Assembly (NCBI GenBank): GCA_021739805.1
Contig: JAIPBB010000056.1
Coordinates: 1 to 19,799 of the forward strand
Length of the DNA stretch: 19,799 bases
Origin: Saprospiraceae bacterium
GTDB lineage: Bacteria > Bacteroidota > Bacteroidia > Bacteroidales > JAIPBB01
Direction: 5' to 3'
Part shown: positions 1 to 8,094 of the stretch, piece after piece
Position numbering within the stretch: the stretch's first letter is position 1
How the letters are laid out: the number at the start of each line of letters is the position of its first letter
Made by a program: the position numbers and the translations under genes
Notes under the pieces: model-generated
Seen by the model: only the letters and a program-made list of their open reading frames with translations
Told to the model about the DNA's origin: nothing
The model's database searches: none

Positions 1-291
1 ATTGCCGCCTCATTAAATAATATTGATAATTCTAATTTCGAACTTTCCCAAAATATCCCAAACCCAACAAATAAAACAACAACAATAAATTACTATTTGC
101 CAAAATCAGGAAATGCAGTTTTTAAAGTTGTAAATATTGCCGGTGAAACAGTTTATACAAAGGAGTATGATTCGCAACAAGGTGAAAACAAAATTGAGCT
201 TAACATTAGCAATTTTGAAAGTGGCGTTTATTATTATTCTTTGGAATTTGATGGGGTTTTAAGAGTTAGGAAAATGGTGGTTTTGAAATAG
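1..291 (+). CDS. T9SS-sorted surface protein, 3' end only (cut by window edge)
   Basis: The reading frame is open from base 1 to the TAG at 289-291, so this is the C-terminal 96 residues of a gene that starts outside the window. It is a type A T9SS sorting domain: the SQNIPNPTNKTT opening, a GNAVFKVVNIAGE strand, an SGVYYYSLEF strand and a basic KMVVLK end. Such a domain takes the protein through the T9SS outer-membrane channel and is then normally removed, with attachment to the cell surface. It closely matches the tails of the four genes that follow, so it is most likely another member of the same array. Its N-terminal part cannot be seen. The TTG at 97 lies inside the domain and is not a credible start. 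Confidence 0.85.
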   Translation: MAASLNNIDNSNFELSQNIPNPTNKTTTINYYLPKSGNAVFKVVNIAGETVYTKEYDSQQGENKIELNISNFESGVYYYSLEFDGVLRVRKMVVLK

Positions 292-357
292 TTTGAGATT
301 TTGAGTTAAGATTATTATTTGTCATTTTTACATATTTATAAACTAAATTTTAGTGAA

Positions 358-2304
358 ATGAAAAAGATTTTTATTGTTGCTCTTGTTTTGTTATTATCGA
401 TTTCTTCAGATTTAAATGCAGAATGGTATAATGGAGGCGAACTCACATGGGAATGTACTTCTACTGGGAAATATAAATTTATTTTAAAACTTTACAGAGA
501 GTGTTACCATGGTTCAAGTACGCCTGGCGGTCCAAGTTCATCAGTTTCAATAAACACAACAGTTCCGGGTTTTTCATCGATTAATTTAACAAGAGTTTCT
601 GGAAGTCCGACAGATATATCACCTATTTGCAATCCTAATTCAGCTTTTTCTCATATTTATTGCCCTAATCCTTATTCAATGCCTAATTCATCTGAAAATC
701 TTGGTGCTGTTCAGGAGCATATTTACACATCAGATGCTAGTTATCCAAATGGAGTTCCATTAACAGGAAAACCACCAGCAAATGGATGGATGTTTTATTA
801 TTTGGGATGTTGCAGAATTTCATCAACAAATATATCAGGAATGCCTTCATATAGAATCAGAGCAATAATGTATCCTTTCAACAATATGAACTTTAGTACC
901 TGCTTTGAAAATTCTCCGGTTTTTGGAGAGAAGCCAATAACAGCTTTTCCAACAACAAGTTTTATTAAGTTTAATCCATATGTTTATGATATTGACCGAG
1001 ATTCTTTAAGTTTTAAATGGGCAGAAGCGACTCAAAGCAATACATCTCCTGTCGTTTACGATACTGGATATTCATATTTAAATCCATTTGGGACAACTAC
1101 AAATTTAGATTTTCATACTGGTGAGGTTACTATTGTTGCTCCCTCTCAAGGAAGTTATTTATATGTTTATAAAGTTGAATCCTATAGACATGGCGATTTA
1201 ATTTCTGAGGTATTTAGGGAAGTTCGAGTAGCATTTCGCAATACAGGAACTAATAATCCTCCTGAAATAAAACCTCCATTTATTAATCCCTTAACAGGTC
1301 TATATTCATTTTATAATGATACTGTTCTTGCAGGAGACCAAATATGCTTTAATATTACAGCAAGCGATTTTGAGTTTTTACCAAACGGAACTCCACAAAC
1401 TATGACATTAGAAGAATATGGAGTACAATTTGGAAATGTTATAAACACTAGTCCTCCAAGCATGAGTACAACTTCCGGTTGCATAAATCCTCCTTGTGCT
1501 ACATTATCACCAGCTCCCGGAGATACTTCATCGCCACTAACAGGTCAATTTGGATTACAAACACAGTTTTGTTGGCAAACAACTTATGATCACCTTTTCA
1601 CAAATTATAATTGTCACCACACTACCAATATTTATAATTTTAGATTTAAAGTTTATGATGACTATTGTCCTGTCCCTGCAACTAATACATATACGATTAC
1701 TATTGTCGTTGATTATCTGCCAATCTTGAATCCACCAATTAATATTTTAGTTATAACAGATAGTTTGACAGGCAATAATACTTTAAGTTGGACTCCACCT
1801 ATTGATACATTTAATATTTTAAATAATTTTGAAATTTATAGTTCAACAAATATCAACGGACCTTTTACTTATCTTGATACAAGTTCATTCAATTTATATA
1901 CTCACATTGGGGCTAATGGAACATCGCAATTAACTTATTACTACATTAAATCACATTCATACTATTCTAAACCTGAATTATCTGTCTCCTCTGACACAGT
2001 TGTATCTTCTTATGGTAATTTAATGATAGATGATTTCATCAACACAAATTTCAAGCTAAGTCAAAACATCCCTAATCCAACAAAAAATTCAACAATAATA
2101 AATTACTATTTACCAAAATCAGGAAATGCAGTTTTTAAAGTTGTGAATATTGTTGGAGAACAGCTTTATTCAAAGGAATACGATTCTCAACAAGGAGAAA
2201 ATAAAATTGAATTAAACATTAGCAATTTTGAAAGCGGTGTTTATTATTACTCTTTGGAATTTGATGGGGTTTTAAAGGTTAAGAAGATGGTGGTTTTAAA
2301 ATAG
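358..2304 (+). CDS. T9SS-secreted surface protein, array member A (648 aa)
   Basis: Predicted secreted, adhesin-like surface protein with no known ligand. I chose the ATG at 358 because it directly starts a signal peptide (MKKIFIVALVLLLS, likely cleaved after LNA at residue 21); the upstream TTG at 319 would put 13 residues before it. Residues 22 to about 455 form the shared N-terminal region, beginning WYNGGELTW with KLYRECY after it and a Cys-Cys pair in LGCCR. Many Bacteroidota surface proteins start in a similar way. Residues about 458-556 are one FN3-like module with the array's HIGANG motif. Residues about 563-648 are the T9SS type A sorting domain, ending KMVVLK. This is the most diverged N-terminal region of the four: the central part, around residues 200-300, departs most from the others. 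Function is inferred from architecture only. Confidence 0.88.
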   Translation: MKKIFIVALVLLLSISSDLNAEWYNGGELTWECTSTGKYKFILKLYRECYHGSSTPGGPSSSVSINTTVPGFSSINLTRVSGSPTDISPICNPNSAFSHIYCPNPYSMPNSSENLGAVQEHIYTSDASYPNGVPLTGKPPANGWMFYYLGCCRISSTNISGMPSYRIRAIMYPFNNMNFSTCFENSPVFGEKPITAFPTTSFIKFNPYVYDIDRDSLSFKWAEATQSNTSPVVYDTGYSYLNPFGTTTNLDFHTGEVTIVAPSQGSYLYVYKVESYRHGDLISEVFREVRVAFRNTGTNNPPEIKPPFINPLTGLYSFYNDTVLAGDQICFNITASDFEFLPNGTPQTMTLEEYGVQFGNVINTSPPSMSTTSGCINPPCATLSPAPGDTSSPLTGQFGLQTQFCWQTTYDHLFTNYNCHHTTNIYNFRFKVYDDYCPVPATNTYTITIVVDYLPILNPPINILVITDSLTGNNTLSWTPPIDTFNILNNFEIYSSTNINGPFTYLDTSSFNLYTHIGANGTSQLTYYYIKSHSYYSKPELSVSSDTVVSSYGNLMIDDFINTNFKLSQNIPNPTKNSTIINYYLPKSGNAVFKVVNIVGEQLYSKEYDSQQGENKIELNISNFESGVYYYSLEFDGVLKVKKMVVLK

Positions 2305-2366
2305 TTTTGCTTTTTTTAATAAATATTATTATAGCCTCATAATTATCTATTTATAAATTAATACTA

Positions 2367-4370
2367 ATGAAAATGAAAAAGTTTATTATTGTTTTAGTCA
2401 CATTACTGTTTACTATTTCATTTAATTTAAAAGCTGACCATTATATGGGAGGTGAAATTACATGGTCGTGTACAACATCAGGGAATTTTAAATTTACGAT
2501 AAAACTTTATCGTGAGTGTTATACCGCAACAGGAACAGCAGCAAATAACTTTCCGGACACATTGTACCTAAAAACAACTGTACCCGGATTTGATTCAATT
2601 ATGATGACCAGATTATCTGGCTATCCAGTTGATGTTTCACCTGTTTGCAATAGTAATCCGGCTTTTTCTCATATTTATTGTGATAATTCAAGTCCTATGA
2701 CGGGAGCAACAGCTAATCTTGGTGCTATACAAGAGCATATTTACACTTCTGATTATTCATATCCAAGTGGTGTCCCACTAACAGGTATCCCCCCTACAAA
2801 TGGTTGGATGTTTTATTATGGAGGCTGCTGCAGAAATTCTTCATCCAATATTGTAAACTCAAATTCATTGTCCTTTAGAATTCGTTCAATAATGTATCCA
2901 TTTAATAATCAAAATGTAAGTACATGCTTTGATCATTCGCCAACTTTTGCTGAGCTTCCACAAATAGTTATTTGCAGCGGTTATCCATTTAAATATGACC
3001 ATATTGCCTATGATGTGGAATTAGATTCATTAACTTTTTCATGGGGACAGCCTTTATTGTCTTCCGGTACTTCCATTGCAAATTATGCAGCAGGATATAG
3101 TTGGAATAACCCTTTACCCGGAACATTGCAAAATCCGAATAATGTGGCTGCCACAATTGACCCCGTGACAGGAGAAATATCATTTACTTCTTATACTAGT
3201 GGAGCTTTTGTTGTATCAACTAAAATTACATCTTATAAATGCGGGTCAATAAAAGTTTCAGAGATATGGCGCGATATGCAAATAACCATAAATAACTGCG
3301 GCACTAATAATCCCCCAAATATAGTACCTCCAATTATGGATTCGACAACAGGATTATTTACCTTATATCGTGATTCAGTTTATGCAGGAGAGCTAATCTG
3401 TTTTAGTATTATTGGAAACGATTTTGAATTCTTACCAAATGGAACTCCACAAACTATGACATTAGAAGCATATGGATTTCAATTTGGCAATATATTGAAC
3501 ACAACACCACCAAGTATGAGCACAACTTCCGGTTGCCTTAATCCACCATGTGCTACTTTATCTCCTACACCTGTCCCGGGTATTCAACCTTTAACTGGCC
3601 AGTTCGGTTTGCAAACCCAATTTTGCTGGCAGACTGATTGCAATCATTTAGCAACAAACATGGGATGTGGAAGGACACTTAATGCTTATGATTTTAAATT
3701 TAAGGTTTTTGATGATTATTGTCCAGCACCAGCTATTGCGTTCACTAAAGTTACTATTGTTGTGAATAATCTTCCCGAATTACCTCCTCCAAATTTTGTA
3801 TCCATAGTAACTGATAGTTTAACTGGGGATAATACATTATATTGGATTCCACTAATTGATACTGCCAGTATTTTTAATAAATATTTGATTTATCATTCTT
3901 CGAACAAAAATGGTCCCTTTTCTATTATTGATTCTCTTGATGTTTTGGATACTAATTCTTACGTACACATAGGAGCGAACGGAACTACAAATTTATCTTA
4001 TTACTACTTAAAAACTAAATCCTTACCTTGTTATTATTATAAAACTTCTATTCCATCTGACACGCTTGTTTCATCATTTGGAGATTTAGGAGCGAATTAT
4101 TTAATAAATCAAAGTATAAAACTTTCCCAAAACATCCCAAACCCTACAAATAAAACAACATCAATAAATTACTATTTACCAAAATCAGGAAATACAGTTT
4201 TTAAAGTTGTAAATATTGTTGGAGAAATTGTTTATGAAAATGAAAATAATTCGCAGCAAGGCGAAAATAAAATTGAACTGGATATAAGCAATTTTGAGAG
4301 TGGAGTTTATTATTATTCTTTGGAATTTGAAGGGGTTTTAAAGGTTAAGAAGATGGTGGTGCTGAAATAG
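2367..4370 (+). CDS. T9SS-secreted surface protein, array member B (667 aa)
   Basis: Second complete paralog, 62 bases after the previous stop. The ATG at 2367 starts a signal peptide (MKMKKFIIVLVTLLFT, likely cleaved after LKA at residue 23); the ATG two codons later is equally possible. The mature protein opens DHYMGGEITW, then KLYRECY, and has the Cys-Cys pair in GGCCRN. After CGTNNPP (around residue 311) comes a second conserved block with FEFLPNGTPQTM, GCLNPPCATLSP and FCWQTDC, rich in possible disulfide cysteines. Residues about 473-572 are one FN3-like module with HIGANG, and about 582-667 are the T9SS sorting domain. The role is probably adhesion or surface-layer structure, inferred from the secretion route and domain type. 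No catalytic motif is visible. Confidence 0.88.
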   Translation: MKMKKFIIVLVTLLFTISFNLKADHYMGGEITWSCTTSGNFKFTIKLYRECYTATGTAANNFPDTLYLKTTVPGFDSIMMTRLSGYPVDVSPVCNSNPAFSHIYCDNSSPMTGATANLGAIQEHIYTSDYSYPSGVPLTGIPPTNGWMFYYGGCCRNSSSNIVNSNSLSFRIRSIMYPFNNQNVSTCFDHSPTFAELPQIVICSGYPFKYDHIAYDVELDSLTFSWGQPLLSSGTSIANYAAGYSWNNPLPGTLQNPNNVAATIDPVTGEISFTSYTSGAFVVSTKITSYKCGSIKVSEIWRDMQITINNCGTNNPPNIVPPIMDSTTGLFTLYRDSVYAGELICFSIIGNDFEFLPNGTPQTMTLEAYGFQFGNILNTTPPSMSTTSGCLNPPCATLSPTPVPGIQPLTGQFGLQTQFCWQTDCNHLATNMGCGRTLNAYDFKFKVFDDYCPAPAIAFTKVTIVVNNLPELPPPNFVSIVTDSLTGDNTLYWIPLIDTASIFNKYLIYHSSNKNGPFSIIDSLDVLDTNSYVHIGANGTTNLSYYYLKTKSLPCYYYKTSIPSDTLVSSFGDLGANYLINQSIKLSQNIPNPTNKTTSINYYLPKSGNTVFKVVNIVGEIVYENENNSQQGENKIELDISNFESGVYYYSLEFEGVLKVKKMVVLK

Positions 4371-4397
4371 ATTTAGTAAACAAATGATTTTTTTCAA

Positions 4398-4415
4398 TTA
4401 TTTCGCAAGAAATAA
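4398..4415 (+). terminator. Small hairpin after array member B
   Basis: A perfect 7-bp stem TTATTTC / GAAATAA with a GCAA tetraloop lies 27 bases after the member B stop. No clean T-run follows, so it may be a weak terminator or an mRNA 3' end structure. It lies upstream of the member C start at 4493. Confidence 0.3.
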
Positions 4416-4492
4416 GTAATTTTATGCAACGATTTTATTTATTTTACTGTCATATATGTATCAATCTTCAATCAATCCAAAAACTCAAAACA

Positions 4493-7400
4493 ATGAAAAA
4501 GCTCTTTATAGTTCTTTTAGTTTTATTCTTTTCCTTTTCTAAGGATTTAAAAGCAACTCACTATATGGGTGGCGAAATTACCTGGGAATGTAAAAGCAAC
4601 GGGAATTTTAAATTCATAATGAAACTATACAGGGAATGTTATTACGGAGCAGGTTCAGCAGCTCAGTTTGGAAGTACTGAAACTTTAAACACAACAGCTC
4701 CGGGCTTTGCAAGTATTACTATGACCAGATTGTCGGGTTATCCAAAAGACATCTCACCATCATGTAATAATAGCTCGAGTTTTCTTCATATCTATTGTAA
4801 TAATTCTAGTCCAATGCCCAACGCAGCAGCTAATTTAGGTGCTATTCAGGAAAATTTATATACATCTGATGCTAGTTATCCAAATGGAGTTCCGCTAACA
4901 GGAGTTCCACCTGCCGGTGGCTGGATGTTTTATTATGGGTCATGTTGTAGAAATACTTGCACTAATATTGCAGGAATGCCTTCGTTTAGAATCAGGTCAA
5001 TAATGTATCCTTATAATAATCAAAATGTAAGTACATGCTTTGATAATTCACCTGCATTTGCTGAACCTCCTCCAACAGTCTTATGTTCAGGAATTCCTTA
5101 TACTTTTAATAATTTAGCATGGGATATCGAACTTGATTCATTGGTTTATTCATGGGGACAACCCTTGCAGTCAACCGGAGCTCCGGTAACTACTTATGCA
5201 ACGGGATATAGTTGGAATAGCCCACTTCCAGGTTTAACGCAAAATTCAAATAATATTCCTGCTGTTGTTGACCCAAATTCTGGAGACATTTCATTTAAAT
5301 CATACACAAGTGGTGCTTTTGTAATATCTACAAAAGTTTCAGCTTTTAAATGTGGAACAAAGGTGGCTGAGATTTGGCGGGATATTCAAATGGTTTTACT
5401 ATCATGCGGTACAAATAATCCACCTAACATAACTCCACCATTTAAGAATTCCATAGGACAATATACTTTATTAACAGACACTGTTTTTGCCGGGGAACTC
5501 GTTAATTTTAGTGTTATGGGAGTAGATTTTGAATTTTTGCCAAACGGAACACCTCAAACAATGTCATTAAAGGCATTTGGAAGTCAATTTGGAAATGTTA
5601 TAACATCAACAAATCCTCCTTCGATGAGTACAACAGCAGGTTGCTTAAATCCTCCTTGTGCAAGATTAATCCCTGCACCTGCACCCCCAACCACACCATT
5701 AACCGGGCAATTTGGACTTCAAACTAATTTTAGTTGGCAAACTGATTGTGGACATATTACATCAAATATTGGTTGTGGGCAGTTCTCAAATGTCTATGAT
5801 TTTAATTTCTTAGTTAAAGATGACTATTGTCCTGTCCCAGGTGTAAAATATGTCACAATTACAATTGTTGTTATTCCTCCTCCGGCACTTCAACCACCAA
5901 GCGGACTTACAGTTTCGACTAATAGTTCGGGAAATAATATATTGCATTGGACTCCACCTATCGACTCTATGAATGTGTTTCACACATATTATATTTACAG
6001 CTCACTAAATTCCAACGGTCCTTTTGCTTTACTTGATTCATTTGGAGTCGTAAACACTAATGCATACAGTCATATTGGAGCAAATGGTAATTTACATCCA
6101 ACTTACTATTATTTGAAAACAATATCTCAATGTAATGGAAACATTCACTCATTACCTTCTGATACAGTTGTGTCATCATTTACTGATGTTGGCATAAGTA
6201 AAATAGTTTCACCAAAAACAAATGGAATTGGAAATAACGTTTGTGTAACAATAAAAAACTTTGGTTTTGACACTATAACTTCATTTAATCTTTCATATAA
6301 TTTTGGAGGAAGTCCAATAATCGAAAACTGGTCAGGAACATTATTACCACACGATTCACTGGATTATATTTTTACTAGCACTTTTAATCCTCCATCATCA
6401 AATTATATTTTATGTGCAAACATTACACTTGCAAATGACCAAAATTCAGCCAATAATCAAAAATGCAAAAACATTAATTATTTACCACCACTTCCACCAC
6501 CAACTTCCATTTCAGTTGCAACCGATGGTTTAACAGGAAATAATATATTGCAATGGACACCACCAATCGACACCATGAATATATTTCAAAAATATTATAT
6601 TTACACTTCTGCAAATTTTAACGGTCCTTATTTGTTATTGGATTCAATTACTCTTTTAAACACAAATACTTACACTCATATTGGAGCAAATGGAAATTTA
6701 TATCCCGGTAATTATTATCTAAAAACATTATCAAATAGTTATGGAACAAAATACTCATTACCATCTGACACAGTTGTTTCATCATTTTCAGATGTTGGAA
6801 TCATAAAAATTATTTCACCGGCATCAAATGGAACAGGAAATAATGTAAGTGTAAGAATAAAAAATTTCAGCTATGATACTATTGCTGTTTGCGATGTTGC
6901 TTATGATTTTGGAGCTAGTCTTTCAATAAACGAAACATGGTCAGGAACATTATTGCCACACGATTCGGTGGATTTTACTTTTACTTCTCCTTTTAATCCT
7001 CCTACATCAAATTATATTATATGCTCAAACACTTTGCTTCCAACTGATAATTACTCTTCGAATAATCAAAAATGTAAAAATATATATCATCCTTCACCGC
7101 TTCCACCTCCGATTTTAAATGTCGTTTTAACTGATAGTTTATTAGGTATGAATATCTTAAATTGGATTCCACCGATCGATTCTATGAATGTGTTTTACAA
7201 ATATTATATTTATAGTTCAGCAAGTTGCAACGGATCTTTTTCAATACTCGATTCAGTTATGTCGCTATCTAATGGTTATTATGTTCACATTAATGCTAAT
7301 GGAAATTCATATCCAAGCTATTATTACATTAAAACATTATCAAATTTGAGTGGGATAATTTTCTCTGCACCTTCTAATACAGTTGCTTCATCATTTCCGG

Positions 7401-7981
7401 ATGCAGGAGTAAGCAAAATTATTTCTCCAAATGAAAATGCTGTTGGAAGCAATGTAAAAGTTACAATTAAAAATTTTGGCTCATCAACTATTACTTCCAC
7501 CAACATTTCATACTCAATTGCCAGTGGAGTTCCAATAATAGAAACATGGGCAGGAACTTTAATGCCTTGCGATTCGGTGGATTATACTTTTACAACTTCT
7601 TTTAATCCTCCAGCCAGCAATTATTCTTTATGTTCTAACACATTGCTTCCAAATGATAAAAACTCTTCAAATGACCAGAAATGTCAAAATATTGCAGCTT
7701 CAATTGAAAATATAAAAAATAATAATTTCATATTATCCCAAAACATCCCAAACCCAACCAACAAAACAACAACAATAAATTACTTTTTGCCAAAATCAGG
7801 AAATGCTGTTTTTAAAGTTGTGAATATTGTTGGAGAACAGCTTTATTCAAATGAATACGATTCTCAACAAGGAGAAAATAAAATTGAATTAAACATTAGC
7901 AATTTTGAAAGCGGTGTTTATTATTACTCTTTGGAATTTGACGGAGTTTTGAAGGTTAAGAAGATGGTGGTTTTGAAATAG
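4493..7981 (+). CDS. T9SS-secreted surface protein with three FN3-CARDB repeats, array member C (1162 aa)
   Basis: Largest paralog in the array. The ATG at 4493 starts a clean signal peptide (MKKLFIVLLVLFFSFS, likely cleaved after LKA at residue 21). The in-frame ATG at 4424 would add 23 residues that do not look like an export signal, so I did not use it. Residues 22 to about 460 are the shared N-terminal region (THYMGGEITW, KLYRECY, GSCCRN). Residues 466-666, 667-869 and 870-1067 are three tandem units of about 200 residues. Each is an FN3-like module (NNILHWTPPID, HIGANG) followed by a CARDB-like beta-sandwich starting DVGI or DAGV. Residues about 1078-1162 are the T9SS sorting domain. FN3 and CARDB modules usually act as stalks or adhesion domains outside the cell. 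In the FCWQTDC motif the first Cys is Ser here. Confidence 0.9.
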   Translation: MKKLFIVLLVLFFSFSKDLKATHYMGGEITWECKSNGNFKFIMKLYRECYYGAGSAAQFGSTETLNTTAPGFASITMTRLSGYPKDISPSCNNSSSFLHIYCNNSSPMPNAAANLGAIQENLYTSDASYPNGVPLTGVPPAGGWMFYYGSCCRNTCTNIAGMPSFRIRSIMYPYNNQNVSTCFDNSPAFAEPPPTVLCSGIPYTFNNLAWDIELDSLVYSWGQPLQSTGAPVTTYATGYSWNSPLPGLTQNSNNIPAVVDPNSGDISFKSYTSGAFVISTKVSAFKCGTKVAEIWRDIQMVLLSCGTNNPPNITPPFKNSIGQYTLLTDTVFAGELVNFSVMGVDFEFLPNGTPQTMSLKAFGSQFGNVITSTNPPSMSTTAGCLNPPCARLIPAPAPPTTPLTGQFGLQTNFSWQTDCGHITSNIGCGQFSNVYDFNFLVKDDYCPVPGVKYVTITIVVIPPPALQPPSGLTVSTNSSGNNILHWTPPIDSMNVFHTYYIYSSLNSNGPFALLDSFGVVNTNAYSHIGANGNLHPTYYYLKTISQCNGNIHSLPSDTVVSSFTDVGISKIVSPKTNGIGNNVCVTIKNFGFDTITSFNLSYNFGGSPIIENWSGTLLPHDSLDYIFTSTFNPPSSNYILCANITLANDQNSANNQKCKNINYLPPLPPPTSISVATDGLTGNNILQWTPPIDTMNIFQKYYIYTSANFNGPYLLLDSITLLNTNTYTHIGANGNLYPGNYYLKTLSNSYGTKYSLPSDTVVSSFSDVGIIKIISPASNGTGNNVSVRIKNFSYDTIAVCDVAYDFGASLSINETWSGTLLPHDSVDFTFTSPFNPPTSNYIICSNTLLPTDNYSSNNQKCKNIYHPSPLPPPILNVVLTDSLLGMNILNWIPPIDSMNVFYKYYIYSSASCNGSFSILDSVMSLSNGYYVHINANGNSYPSYYYIKTLSNLSGIIFSAPSNTVASSFPDAGVSKIISPNENAVGSNVKVTIKNFGSSTITSTNISYSIASGVPIIETWAGTLMPCDSVDYTFTTSFNPPASNYSLCSNTLLPNDKNSSNDQKCQNIAASIENIKNNNFILSQNIPNPTNKTTTINYFLPKSGNAVFKVVNIVGEQLYSNEYDSQQGENKIELNISNFESGVYYYSLEFDGVLKVKKMVVLK
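5888..7693 (+). repeat. Three in-frame tandem repeats coding FN3+CARDB units
   Basis: Units lie at 5888-6490, 6491-7099 and 7100-7693, a period of about 0.6 kb. Each encodes a Pro-rich hinge, an FN3-like module ending near PSDTVVSSF (PSNTVASSF in unit 3), and a CARDB-like module ending in a QKCKNI or QKCQNI motif. The copies are clearly diverged, so the expansion is not very recent. The other array members carry only the FN3 half. Confidence 0.85.
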
Positions 7982-7999
7982 TTTTAAAATATCTAAACT

Positions 8000-8037
8000 A
8001 AAAATGATTATTTTCGATTGAGAAATAATCATTTTTT
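8000..8037 (+). terminator. Rho-independent-type terminator after array member C
   Basis: A perfect 14-bp inverted repeat (8000-8013 with 8023-8036, AAAAATGATTATTT and its complement) encloses a 9-base loop and ends in a run of six T. It begins 18 bases after the member C stop and lies just before a promoter candidate for member D. The A/T-only arms make it bidirectional in form but weak in stability. It suggests members C and D are separate transcription units. Confidence 0.6.
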
Positions 8038-8053
8038 AATATAAAATTTTATT

Positions 8054-8061
8054 TATTTTTG
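8054..8061 (+). promoter_or_regulatory. Bacteroidota -7 promoter box candidate for array member D
   Basis: TATTTTTG fits the Bacteroidota sigma-ABfr consensus TAnnTTTG and would start transcription some 25-30 bases before the ATG at 8095. A matching -33 TTTG at the usual spacing is not present (ATTT is found), so support is partial. The region before member C has a related stretch (TTTTATTTATTTTactg) in which the box is broken. Confidence 0.4.
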
Positions 8062-8094
8062 TTATATACATCAAATCGAATTAATTTCAACTAT

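Noticed and set aside
2989..3183. Minus-strand open frame inside array member B
   Set aside because: Antisense shadow of a well-supported coding region; no start context and no recognisable domain.
4424..4492. Upstream ATG extension of array member C
   Set aside because: It would place 23 residues in front of a complete signal peptide, and the stretch aligns with untranslated leader sequence at 10937-10961.
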